8,158 nt of DNA, taken from contig SYAK01000377.1 in NCBI GenBank assembly GCA_005788935.1, positions 1-8,158 of the forward strand, read 5' to 3'. The notes below the pieces were generated by a model, which searched no databases, had not been told where the DNA came from, and saw only the letters and a program-made list of their open reading frames with translations. Each line of letters begins with the position of its first letter. Position 1 is the stretch's first letter. This document shows positions 1 to 5,763 of the stretch, piece after piece. This DNA is from Pseudomonadota bacterium (lineage in GTDB: Bacteria > Myxococcota > UBA9042 > PHBI01). A program made the position numbers and the translations under genes.

Positions 1-90
1 ATTCCCAGGGTTGAGGCCATTCCCAGGGTTGAGGCCATTCCCAGGGTTGAGGCCATTCCCAGGGTTGAGGCCATTCCCAGGGTTGAGGCG
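1..90. repeat. 18-bp tandem repeat array, five copies, open at the window edge
   Basis: Five head-to-tail copies of ATTCCCAGGGTTGAGGCC start at 1, 19, 37, 55 and 73. The first four are identical and the last differs only at its final base (C to G). There are no spacers, so this is not a CRISPR array. Each unit contains CCCAGGG, and each junction creates a GGCC, so short palindromes recur every 18 bp. The array begins at the first base of the window, so the true copy number is unknown. It ends one base before the stop codon of the minus-strand peptidase gene. Because 18 is a multiple of three, five of the six frames stay open; only the plus frame reading TCC CAG GGT TGA is closed. It could be an intergenic minisatellite, a 3'-UTR repeat of the peptidase transcript, or part of a hexapeptide-repeat gene lying to the left. 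Confidence 0.95.
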
Positions 91-91
91 C

Positions 92-1663
92 TCAGCGCAG
101 CTGGGCGAGTCGGCGCATCAGCGCCTCGAGCCAACGGACGTGGCCGGCCATCAGCTGAAGCGAGGTCAGCTCCTTCTCGGACTCGGGCGCAAAGTAGCCC
201 GTGCCGAGGTTCGCGATGGCGGTGCCGCGCTCGAGGAACGGGTCGACGCCGGTGCCGCCTCGGATGGGGAGTTCGCGCACGGCGACGCCGACGTCCTTAC
301 CGGCCGCGAGCGCCAAATCGACGAGGTCGCGCCGGTCGGCCATGCGCGGGCCCATGTTGATGTACTGGTCGTGGTCGGTGACCCGCACGCCCTCGGCAGC
401 AAATCCGGCGTGAACATCGGCCTTGCGGGACTCGAGGCGCTCGGCATCGAAGTCCCGGATGCGCACGTCGAGCTCGACGCCATGGGCGGTGGTGCGGGCG
501 CGGTAAGGGTGGGAGTAGCCGAGCCAGCCATGGCTGTCCTCGGCCCAGCGCGGGGCCGAGGGGGTGCCGTCGGCGGTGAAGGCGAGGACCGCGTTCAGCA
601 TGCGCGCGACACCGTCATGGGACGGCAGCGCGGCCACCTCGAGGGCGCTCAGCGGACGCAGCGAAAACGACGCCCCACGGCGGACGTGCGGCCCGACGAC
701 GCGGGCCAGCAAGGCCTCGATGAGTCCTGGCGCCATGGACGGCGCGATGCGCACGGCGAGCTGCCCGTCGCAGTCCCGCATGCGGTCAGAATCGAACGCG
801 ACCGGGATCACGAGGCTCTTGGCCGCCGCCGAGAACTCGGCCGCGAGCCGGATGGCCGCCCGGTGCCCCTCGTCATGGGCGGTCGCGCCGTGGGTGTTGA
901 CGCCGCCGAAGGTCAGCGCGAACCCGCGGGCGTACTCCGCGAGGCGGGCCGGGTCGACAGGCGCCCCCTCCCAACTGACGGTCGCATGAGCGCCGTTGAA
1001 ATTCGCGACGTTGACCTCGTAGGGCAGGATCCCGTCGATGGTGTAGCCGCTGCGGACACCGCGCGTGGCGAGGAGGTCCGCGAGCCCCTCGACCGCCGCC
1101 ATGCGGCCAATCTCCTCGTCGGGGCGGCCAATGAAAAGGATCGGCGGGTGGTCGATGGCTGGGTCGGCCGCGAGCACCTCCGCGAGCGTCATCAGATGCG
1201 TGAGACCCAGCTTGTCATCGAGACCAAACGGGTTGACCCCTTCGCCGTGCACGACGTCATGCCCCTGAAACTCATGGAGACCCGGGTAGTTGGCGACGCT
1301 CACGTCGATGGTCGGGTTCATGGCGAACGGGACGCGCAGGCCGTCCCAGGCGCGCGTGAGCTGGAGCGCGGACGGGTTGGCGGTGCCCCGGGCCGTGTCC
1401 AGATGCACGAGGAGGGCCACCGGAGGCGCGCTCGCACCAGCCCCGCGACCAGGCAACGTGGCGATCACATTTGCGTGCGGGTCCATCTCGACGGTGGCGC
1501 CGCAGACCGCGAAATGTTCGGCCACGAGGAAGGCGAGCGCCCGCTGCCCCTCACTCGATGGGATGGCAGCCGCGTGCTCGTCGCTCTGGCTGTCGATGGC
1601 GACGACCGCCTGCAGGTGGCCAAGCGAGGCGGTCTGGATGCGTTCGTTCGTGAAGGGCGGCAC
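92..1663 (-). CDS. Peptidase T-like M20 family metallopeptidase
   Basis: Predicted cytoplasmic di-metal aminopeptidase of the M20 family, closest by motif to PepT, which removes the N-terminal residue of tripeptides. Numbering is from the GTG at 1663 (523 aa). Residues 86-90 read VHLDT (metal His87, catalytic-type Asp89), 148-151 LDDK (bridging Asp149), 182-184 DEE (Glu183/184), 209-211 IDG (Asp210), and His258 lies in a GVNTHGATA stretch typical of the lid domain. Residues 466-471 are PIRGGT, a PepT hallmark, followed by NLGTG at 485-489. Two oddities: the Asp after GGT is Gly, and the C-terminal metal His of PepT aligns with Glu494. At 523 aa it is longer than PepT (about 410 aa), with extra sequence around 367-391. 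Start: an upstream GTG at 1726 would add 21 residues (18 nt after an in-frame TAG) but has no Shine-Dalgarno sequence. The GTG at 1663 has AGGAG six nt upstream, and homology to PepT begins about residue 10. Substrate is uncertain; the family call is strong. Confidence 0.88.
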   Translation of the reverse strand: MPPFTNERIQTASLGHLQAVVAIDSQSDEHAAAIPSSEGQRALAFLVAEHFAVCGATVEMDPHANVIATLPGRGAGASAPPVALLVHLDTARGTANPSALQLTRAWDGLRVPFAMNPTIDVSVANYPGLHEFQGHDVVHGEGVNPFGLDDKLGLTHLMTLAEVLAADPAIDHPPILFIGRPDEEIGRMAAVEGLADLLATRGVRSGYTIDGILPYEVNVANFNGAHATVSWEGAPVDPARLAEYARGFALTFGGVNTHGATAHDEGHRAAIRLAAEFSAAAKSLVIPVAFDSDRMRDCDGQLAVRIAPSMAPGLIEALLARVVGPHVRRGASFSLRPLSALEVAALPSHDGVARMLNAVLAFTADGTPSAPRWAEDSHGWLGYSHPYRARTTAHGVELDVRIRDFDAERLESRKADVHAGFAAEGVRVTDHDQYINMGPRMADRRDLVDLALAAGKDVGVAVRELPIRGGTGVDPFLERGTAIANLGTGYFAPESEKELTSLQLMAGHVRWLEALMRRLAQLR

Positions 1664-1669
1664 GGCGGG

Positions 1670-1674
1670 CTCCT
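1670..1674 (-). promoter_or_regulatory. Ribosome binding site of the peptidase (decides the start)
   Basis: Minus-strand AGGAG lies six nt before GTG 1663. The surrounding 12 nt, CCAGGAGCCCGC, are identical to the sequence before the cupin start codon at 5764. This supports the downstream GTG over the GTG at 1726. Confidence 0.6.
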
Positions 1675-1827
1675 GGGCGACAGTCTTCGCCCGCTCAGCA
1701 TGGCTGAGTCCGGGCGACCTGTCCACGGGCCGTTGAGATGCCTATCGGGCCGCAGGTCTCGCCCGGCCTCGTCGCCCCGTCACCGCCGGGGAAAGCCCCC
1801 GTGATGGCCACGTACGGCCCGATGCAG

Positions 1828-1840
1828 GTTGCGACGCAAC
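1828..1840. promoter_or_regulatory. Palindrome GTTGCGACGCAAC, possible operator
   Basis: Two 6-bp arms, GTTGCG and CGCAAC, flank a single central base. The loop is too short for the full arms to form an RNA hairpin, so a dimeric DNA-binding protein site is the more natural reading. It lies 165 bp upstream of the peptidase start. No regulator is encoded nearby to link it to, and a 13-mer like this can arise by chance in GC-rich DNA. Confidence 0.25.
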
Positions 1841-1908
1841 GCGGACGCCCATGATCTCGACGTGCGCCGGATGCACCGCAGCGGCCGCACGACGGCGCTC
1901 GGGATTGC

Positions 1909-3099
1909 TCACTCGGGGTTGAAGAAGTGCCCGCCAAGCCATCCGCCACCGCGCGCCTTCCAGACCGGGCCGGCGCCCTCGGGTCGCGTCGGAGCGCCGT
2001 CGAGGCGCCAGAGCACGCCGTCCATGACGAAGCCCCGGCAGTCGGGTCCGACCCACGTCGCGTGGAGCGACTCCGCCTCGCCAAAAGGCTTGTCCTGGCG
2101 GACGCCCGTTCGGGACACCCAGACCTTCGCGACGGGGTCGTAAAGGTTCGTCTCGAAGTGGCAGGTGTCACCGCAACTTACCTCCGCGACCACCTGCCAG
2201 AGGGCCGTCCCCTCGAAGCGTTTGACCTGCCCGCAATACTCCGAGTCGGTGCATCCGGGCACCTTGATGGTCTCGGGGATCTCGCTCGCCGCGACAGCAC
2301 AGGCGGGGCGCTCGAAGTCTGGAGTCGGGCGGGACACGACGCCCTTCAGCCACGCCACGGTCTCGGCTGGAAAGCCCGACCGTCTCTCGGGCACACCCGG
2401 ACCCGCGGTGAGGCCGAGCTCGGTGTAGACCCCCTCGCTGCTCTCGAGACGCGGATTCTCGGGGTCCAGCACCAGGTCGATGCCGTCCGCGAGACGACGA
2501 CCCAGGTACATGACGGGGTTCCGTCGCCCCTCGCGCGCGTCCTCGTAGCGCACCGCGAACCGCACGTCCCGGGGCAGGTTGGTCGCGAGACGCCGCGGCT
2601 CGGCCTTGTTCGCGAGCAGGTCTAGCGCCATCAGCTCCTGAAGGTCCCCTTCCGGGAGGTCCTTCGCCACCTCGCCCTCGGGACGCGCGATGTGGCGTCC
2701 GAACCAGATGATCTGTGCGTCATGGTCCACAGCCGCCCAGCCAACAGGGCCATCGACGAGCGTTTCGCGCCGCACGCCGTCGGCCGACATCGCCATGAGC
2801 CCCGTGGGCCACGGCAGAACGGCGACCGCCCCGCCCTGACCGAGCTCCTGCGTCAGCCTTTCCACCCCGTTCCCCGTGGCCACCTCGGCCGCGGGCGCCG
2901 CATCGGGCGCCTCCGGCTGCGGGGTCGGCGCGATGTCCGGGGCGGCGGCGGTCACTTCCGGACCATGCGGAGCGACCGCAGGCTGGCTTTCCACCGGCGC
3001 GATCTCACCCACGGCCGCGGGAGGCTCGGCGGACGGCTTCTTGCTGCATCCGAGAACGGCAAGGGATGACGCCCACACCCAACAGTAGCGCAACTTCAT
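1909..3099 (-). CDS. Predicted outer-membrane-type lipoprotein of unknown function
   Basis: A 396-aa secreted protein. Residues 1-17 form a signal peptide (MKLR basic start, hydrophobic YCWVWASSLAVLG) ending in the lipobox VLGC, so Cys18 should be lipidated. Ser19 follows, with no Asp at +2, which suggests outer-membrane rather than inner-membrane sorting. Leu at -2 is slightly atypical. Residues 19-76 are an Ala/Pro/Glu-rich flexible linker. Residues 77-396 form a globular region with no family I recognise. Its first part has Trp/Asp/Gly-rich strand-like segments (for example 96-134) reminiscent of a beta-rich or propeller-like fold, which is only an impression. Six cysteines (267, 283, 289, 309, 313, 354), an even number, cluster in the C-terminal part and would suit disulfides outside the cytoplasm. 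Start: ATG 3099 has GGAG six nt upstream; a TTG at 3111 in frame would overlap that site and spoil the signal peptide start. The gene lies alone between two palindrome-bearing gaps. Confidence 0.82.
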   Translation of the reverse strand: MKLRYCWVWASSLAVLGCSKKPSAEPPAAVGEIAPVESQPAVAPHGPEVTAAAPDIAPTPQPEAPDAAPAAEVATGNGVERLTQELGQGGAVAVLPWPTGLMAMSADGVRRETLVDGPVGWAAVDHDAQIIWFGRHIARPEGEVAKDLPEGDLQELMALDLLANKAEPRRLATNLPRDVRFAVRYEDAREGRRNPVMYLGRRLADGIDLVLDPENPRLESSEGVYTELGLTAGPGVPERRSGFPAETVAWLKGVVSRPTPDFERPACAVAASEIPETIKVPGCTDSEYCGQVKRFEGTALWQVVAEVSCGDTCHFETNLYDPVAKVWVSRTGVRQDKPFGEAESLHATWVGPDCRGFVMDGVLWRLDGAPTRPEGAGPVWKARGGGWLGGHFFNPE

Positions 3100-3105
3100 G
3101 GGCAG

Positions 3106-3109
3106 CTCC
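3106..3109 (-). promoter_or_regulatory. Ribosome binding site of the lipoprotein (decides the start)
   Basis: Minus-strand GGAG with a six-nt spacer to ATG 3099. It excludes the in-frame TTG at 3111, which lies upstream of it. Confidence 0.6.
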
Positions 3110-3147
3110 AATCTTCAGGCCCCCGGGCCGACCCTGGACCCGCTCAA

Positions 3148-3165
3148 GATTCGCCCGGGAGAATC
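3148..3165. promoter_or_regulatory. 18-bp palindrome GATTCGCCCGGGAGAATC, candidate operator
   Basis: Sixteen of 18 positions are symmetric: GATTC and GAATC arms around CCCGGG, with one mismatched pair (G/A). As DNA it looks like a dimer-binding site; as RNA the central CCCGGG leaves almost no loop. It sits 49-66 bp upstream of the lipoprotein ATG, where an operator or activator site would be expected. It immediately abuts a second, imperfect inverted repeat at 3166-3193. Confidence 0.4.
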
Positions 3166-3193
3166 GTTGCACGGTCCAGCGGGCCCATGCAAC
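3166..3193. promoter_or_regulatory. Imperfect 28-bp inverted repeat in the lipoprotein leader
   Basis: GTTGCA and TGCAAC arms enclose a partly paired centre (two GG/CC pairs broken by single mismatches). For the minus-strand acetyltransferase transcript it begins 83 nt after the stop, so it could be part of a 3' hairpin; no U-tract follows. Equally it could be a regulatory site for the lipoprotein gene. Its outer arms resemble those of the 1828-1840 palindrome (GTTGC/GCAAC). Confidence 0.3.
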
Positions 3194-3202
3194 CCACCCC
3201 TC

Positions 3203-3224
3203 GGAGGGATTGGGGAGGGATTGG
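3203..3224. repeat. Tandem 11-bp direct repeat
   Basis: Two exact adjacent copies of GGAGGGATTGG. It lies 52-73 bp past the stop codon of the acetyltransferase gene, in the gap before the lipoprotein gene. With only two copies it may be a simple slippage product, and I see no function in it. Confidence 0.7.
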
Positions 3225-3275
3225 GCTCACTTCCCGCGTCGCGCGCGAACCGCCTGGGAAGTCTCGACCGCGAAA

Positions 3276-4154
3276 TCAGCCGAGCGCGATGGCCCAGCGC
3301 CAGGTCGAGGCGAGGCGCCAACCGGCCTGCTGGGCCGCCTCGGTGAGCGCGCCATCGGTCGTCAGCGCGAAGAGGCGGCGTCCACCGATGCGCGAGACGA
3401 GGCCGGCGGCATGCCAGAAGGCGCCCGCGAGGAGTCGGGACCGCGACCGGAACTGGGTCGGGACGTGGACGCGATCGAGCAGGATGATGTCCTTGGTCTG
3501 CCGGGCGAGCTCCGCGACGAAGAAGGGGCGCCCCTCTTCCCGCGCGATGACCTGAAGGCCGCGCGCGATGATGGACTCGCAGCGCGCCCAATGGGCGTCG
3601 CGCCCCGCCTTGCGCGGGTCGAGTTGGATCTGCTCGGTGATGGCTTCGGCGGTCATGTCGAAGACCAGGCGCAGGTCGGACTCTGTGGCGACCGAGAGCT
3701 CGACGCGGCTCGAGGGCGACTTTTCCGCGCGGTCGCTACCGACCTCGAGGAGGCCGCAGGTGCGATCGCTGATGGCCTTCCGATCCGGGAGGTCCTTCAA
3801 GTAGTGCCAGATGTTGCTGATGGTCTTCATCTCGCCAAGGATCTGATGCCGATGGGTCGCCTGCATGGCGGACCCCATGCGTTTCTGCTGCTGATAGAGC
3901 TCGTAGCCCATGCCACGGGCGGCCGCTTCGGAATGCGCGTAAATGAACGCCTTGTGGTTCTCGACGGCCATCACGGCTTCAAGCTCGGTGCCGTTGCGCA
4001 AGCCCGCGTACCACCAGCCCTTGAACGCCTCTCCCTTCTCGAGCGCCCCCTTGACGAGGAACGTGTCCGCGAGGCGCCCGCGCTCGAGCAGCGCGCCCAC
4101 ACCCGTCAGCTCGGTCGGCTTCAGCTCTCGGCCTGTCCAGCGGTCTTCATCCAT
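3276..4154 (-). CDS. GNAT-fold acetyltransferase with DUF4081-like N-terminal domain
   Basis: A 292-aa predicted cytoplasmic acyl-CoA-dependent N-acetyltransferase; substrate unknown. Residues 15-140 resemble the DUF4081 domain that precedes GNAT domains: a LERGRLADTFLVKGALEKG helix, a GWWYAGLRNG strand-turn, then ILGEMKTISNIWHYLKDLPDR (104-124), matching the domain's substrate-side half. Residues 150-292 are the GNAT half: ELSVATESDLRLVFDM (152-167), FFVAELARQT (211-220), the strand DIILLDRVHVP (222-232), then the acetyl-CoA loop and LTEAAQQAGWR (270-280). The loop, 236-241, reads RSRSRL where RxxGxG/A is usual, so both glycines are lost (Ser239, Leu241). Cofactor binding may be weakened or the protein may serve another role. 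Start is the only in-frame candidate near the frame opening; its Shine-Dalgarno match (GAAGG, almost touching the ATG) is poor. It follows the PP2C-like gene by 56 bp in the same direction and may be co-transcribed with it. Confidence 0.8.
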   Translation of the reverse strand: MDEDRWTGRELKPTELTGVGALLERGRLADTFLVKGALEKGEAFKGWWYAGLRNGTELEAVMAVENHKAFIYAHSEAAARGMGYELYQQQKRMGSAMQATHRHQILGEMKTISNIWHYLKDLPDRKAISDRTCGLLEVGSDRAEKSPSSRVELSVATESDLRLVFDMTAEAITEQIQLDPRKAGRDAHWARCESIIARGLQVIAREEGRPFFVAELARQTKDIILLDRVHVPTQFRSRSRLLAGAFWHAAGLVSRIGGRRLFALTTDGALTEAAQQAGWRLASTWRWAIALG

Positions 4155-4191
4155 GCCTTCAGCTTCAGCCGTGCGCGTGACTTCCGCAACC

Positions 4192-4205
4192 TGAACGCCC
4201 GTTCA
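4192..4205. promoter_or_regulatory. Inverted repeat TGAACG-CC-CGTTCA between two minus-strand genes
   Basis: Perfect 6-bp arms with a two-base centre, in the 56-bp gap between the PP2C-like stop and the acetyltransferase start, 38-51 bp upstream of the latter's ATG. The loop is too short for a full RNA hairpin, so a small operator is the likeliest use if it is functional at all. No U-tract, so it is not a convincing terminator. Confidence 0.25.
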
Positions 4206-4210
4206 TGGCG

Positions 4211-5584
4211 TCATCTCGGGTCGCTCCCGCGCTGAGTTCGCCCGAGGACGCGTGCGGCCCAGCGCGCTGTCCGTGGCAAGGACGTGTCGGCCGCGAGGAG
4301 CGGGAGCGAATCGAGCGCGGCGCGTGGCAGGGTCTTCGCGCGAAGTCGCTCCGAGAACAGCGCGTCGAGGCGTGTGAAGGCCGCCTCCCGATCGGCGGCA
4401 GGTTGCGCGGTGATCCAGTCGCGCAGTCGCTCTGCGGCCAGCTGGGCCGACGACGCATCGAGCGCGGCGTCGAGGACCGGGTCGGGCAGGGGGGGAGGTG
4501 GCGTCGGAGTCGGCGGGGGGCCCTGCGGGGGGAGGTCCGGCAACGTCGGGATCGCCGTCTCCCGCGTGAGGTTGCCGAGGCCAAGCTTTCCAACGACCTC
4601 CGAGGCGTCTCCGTGGACGAGGTGCCACCCCGCGACCCCGAGCCCGCACACGGCGACAAGTCCCGCGAGGGCGCCGCTGGTGTTCCAACCCCGCTCGGGT
4701 CGGAGCCGCCTCGCCGCAGCGCCACGCGGCCGAAAGCGTGCGCCGAGCACGTGGCCGTCGCCATCCACCGTGACGGCGGCCTCTCGCTGCATCCGCACGA
4801 ACGCCGGGTGAGGCCCCTCGCGTGGCCCGTCGTCAGGTCGGTCGAGCACGCCCACGAAGACGGCCCCCGCCTCGCCAGCGCGGCGGGCTGCGTCCGTCAG
4901 CTGGCGCGCGAGGATGTTGGGATCCTGACGCCCCCGCGCCCCGCGCAGTGCAGGCATGACGTGCAGGCTGGCGGCATGGGAGGCCACGATGAGGGTCGCG
5001 TGGGGCGCGAGACGGACGGAACCCGTGCGCGGCTGCGACTCCGCGCCCTCGGAAGCGGACAGCGTCACCTGGGCCGCCCGTGCATCGATGGGAGCATCCC
5101 ACGCGGCATGGAAGATCGCGAGCCGCCCGGCGAGCCCAATCTCGGCAACGCCCCGCTGGGTATCGACCGCCACGATCGCGAGATCGAACGCAAACTCGGC
5201 GCCGGGCGCGAGACCGAGAGCCGCACGTCGGACGGCCCCCGCAGCCTCGTCCATGGCGGCCACAATGTCCACGAGGTCCGGCCCCCGCGGCAGCGCGATG
5301 CGTCGCGGGGTGCGGACTGGCGGTGTCGGCGGGGCGCGACCTCTGTCTGGCTGATCGACTGGCATGGTCCACGCGGGGCCAGCCGGGTCGTCGGGCCCGC
5401 GCAACCGCAACATCGCCGCGTCCACCGCCGCACGGGCGAGCGCCGTCGGCCCAGGCGCCCCCGTCGCATCGGCCACGCACAAGAGATGCCGCGCCCCGAC
5501 CACGGCAAAGCCCGAGGCGAGGCTCTGCTCCCCCGAGGCTGCCGGCAGCAGGCGCTGCCCGAATGCGAGCGAGATGCGCGACAT
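4211..5584 (-). CDS. Membrane-anchored degenerate PP2C-like (pseudophosphatase) protein
   Basis: A 457-aa protein. Residues 15-247 follow the order of a PP2C Ser/Thr phosphatase: ARHLLCVADATGAPG (31-45, where VADGMGG is expected), a helix at 105-126, FDLAIVAVDTQRGVAEIGLAGRLAIFHA (133-160, the GDSR-type hairpin), RLAPHATLIVASHA (191-204, where LLCSDG is expected) and a final strand AVFVGVL (241-247). Of the metal ligands only Asp39 remains. The NED motif is GEQ, SDG is Ser202-His203-Ala204, and the closing DN is Ala239-Gly240, so catalysis is unlikely. Residues 303-320 form one transmembrane helix after an Arg-rich stretch, so the N-terminal domain should be cytoplasmic. A proline-rich linker (344-368) and a helical domain (369-450) would be outside. 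Start: ATG 5584 begins the recognisable domain; a GTG at 5683 would add 33 Arg-rich residues unlike the fold. In other bacteria such proteins act as phosphothreonine-signalling partners; that role is inferred. Confidence 0.7.
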   Translation of the reverse strand: MSRISLAFGQRLLPAASGEQSLASGFAVVGARHLLCVADATGAPGPTALARAAVDAAMLRLRGPDDPAGPAWTMPVDQPDRGRAPPTPPVRTPRRIALPRGPDLVDIVAAMDEAAGAVRRAALGLAPGAEFAFDLAIVAVDTQRGVAEIGLAGRLAIFHAAWDAPIDARAAQVTLSASEGAESQPRTGSVRLAPHATLIVASHAASLHVMPALRGARGRQDPNILARQLTDAARRAGEAGAVFVGVLDRPDDGPREGPHPAFVRMQREAAVTVDGDGHVLGARFRPRGAAARRLRPERGWNTSGALAGLVAVCGLGVAGWHLVHGDASEVVGKLGLGNLTRETAIPTLPDLPPQGPPPTPTPPPPLPDPVLDAALDASSAQLAAERLRDWITAQPAADREAAFTRLDALFSERLRAKTLPRAALDSLPLLAADTSLPRTARWAARVLGRTQRGSDPR

Positions 5585-5590
5585 GGACCC

Positions 5591-5619
5591 CGCATACCGC
5601 CCAGGGGCCCGACACTCAA
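5591..5619 (-). promoter_or_regulatory. Candidate sigma-70-like promoter for a leaderless PP2C-like mRNA
   Basis: On the minus strand TTGAGT (5614-5619), a 17-nt spacer and TATGCG (5591-5596) precede ATG 5584, with six nt between the -10 and the ATG. Transcription would then start at or next to the start codon. This fits the lack of a good Shine-Dalgarno site there (only GGGG close to the ATG). The -10 match is weak (three of six), so this is tentative. Confidence 0.22.
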
Positions 5620-5709
5620 GCGTGCATCGACGGGACCCATCGGAGGGCGCGCCTCTGCTCCGTCGCGGGGCATCCTCGGACACCCCGGTCCCTCGGCCGC
5701 ATCATGCGC

Positions 5710-5732
5710 TCGCCTCGAACCAAGCGAGGTGA
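5710..5732. promoter_or_regulatory. Inverted repeat in the divergent region, possible operator or leader hairpin
   Basis: Arms TCGCCTCG and CGAGGTGA pair over eight positions (one G-T) around a seven-base loop. It ends 20 bp before the cupin Shine-Dalgarno site. The following GATAAC (5731-5736) is the only -10-like hexamer nearby and overlaps the right arm, so a bound repressor could block it. No matching -35 was found. It lies in the only divergent intergenic region of the window, between the PP2C-like and cupin genes. Confidence 0.3.
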
Positions 5733-5752
5733 TAACCCCGTCGTCACCCTCC

Positions 5753-5757
5753 AGGAG
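5753..5757 (+). promoter_or_regulatory. Ribosome binding site of the cupin gene (decides the start)
   Basis: AGGAG with a six-nt spacer to ATG 5764. It rules out the much longer open frame that runs in from upstream opposite the PP2C-like gene. Confidence 0.75.
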
Positions 5758-5763
5758 CCCGCG

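Larger units (their letters stand above)
1664..1908. other. 245-bp intergenic region between lipoprotein and peptidase genes
   Basis: No gene is visible between the lipoprotein stop and the preferred peptidase start. It holds a perfect-arm palindrome at 1828-1840 (GTTGCG-A-CGCAAC) and a GC hairpin at 1787-1801 (CGGGG, five-base loop, CCCCG). A second CCCCG at 1775-1779 could pair with the same CGGGG instead. On the minus strand these lie 69-122 nt past the lipoprotein stop and 112-177 nt before the peptidase start. They could serve termination, regulation or neither. No U-tract follows the hairpin, and no convincing -35/-10 pair was found. Confidence 0.4.

Noticed and set aside
1..90. CRISPR array or plasmid iterons
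   Set aside because: The units are directly adjacent without spacers, so it is not CRISPR. No replication initiator gene or AT-rich origin region is nearby, so iterons are unsupported.
92..1726. GTG at 1726 as the peptidase start
   Set aside because: No Shine-Dalgarno site precedes it and the extra 21 residues lie outside the PepT homology; GTG 1663 has AGGAG at ideal spacing. It cannot be fully excluded.
11..1804. Plus-strand open frame of 597 codons opposite the peptidase, beginning with RPFPGL repeats
   Set aside because: The opposite strand has clear PepT motifs. This frame is rich in Arg/Gly/Ala/Val with no recognisable domain, and its start lies in the 18-bp array. The FPGLRPF string resembles the start of some STAND proteins, but it is only the repeat read in that frame.
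3100..3200. Sigma-70 promoter TTGCAT followed by AACGAT upstream of the lipoprotein gene
   Set aside because: Only about three of six bases match at each hexamer, and the sequence is better explained as part of the inverted repeat at 3166-3193.
4211..5683. GTG at 5683 as the PP2C-like start
   Set aside because: It would add 33 Arg-rich residues with no domain character and would run close to the divergent cupin promoter region. ATG 5584 starts directly at the recognisable domain.
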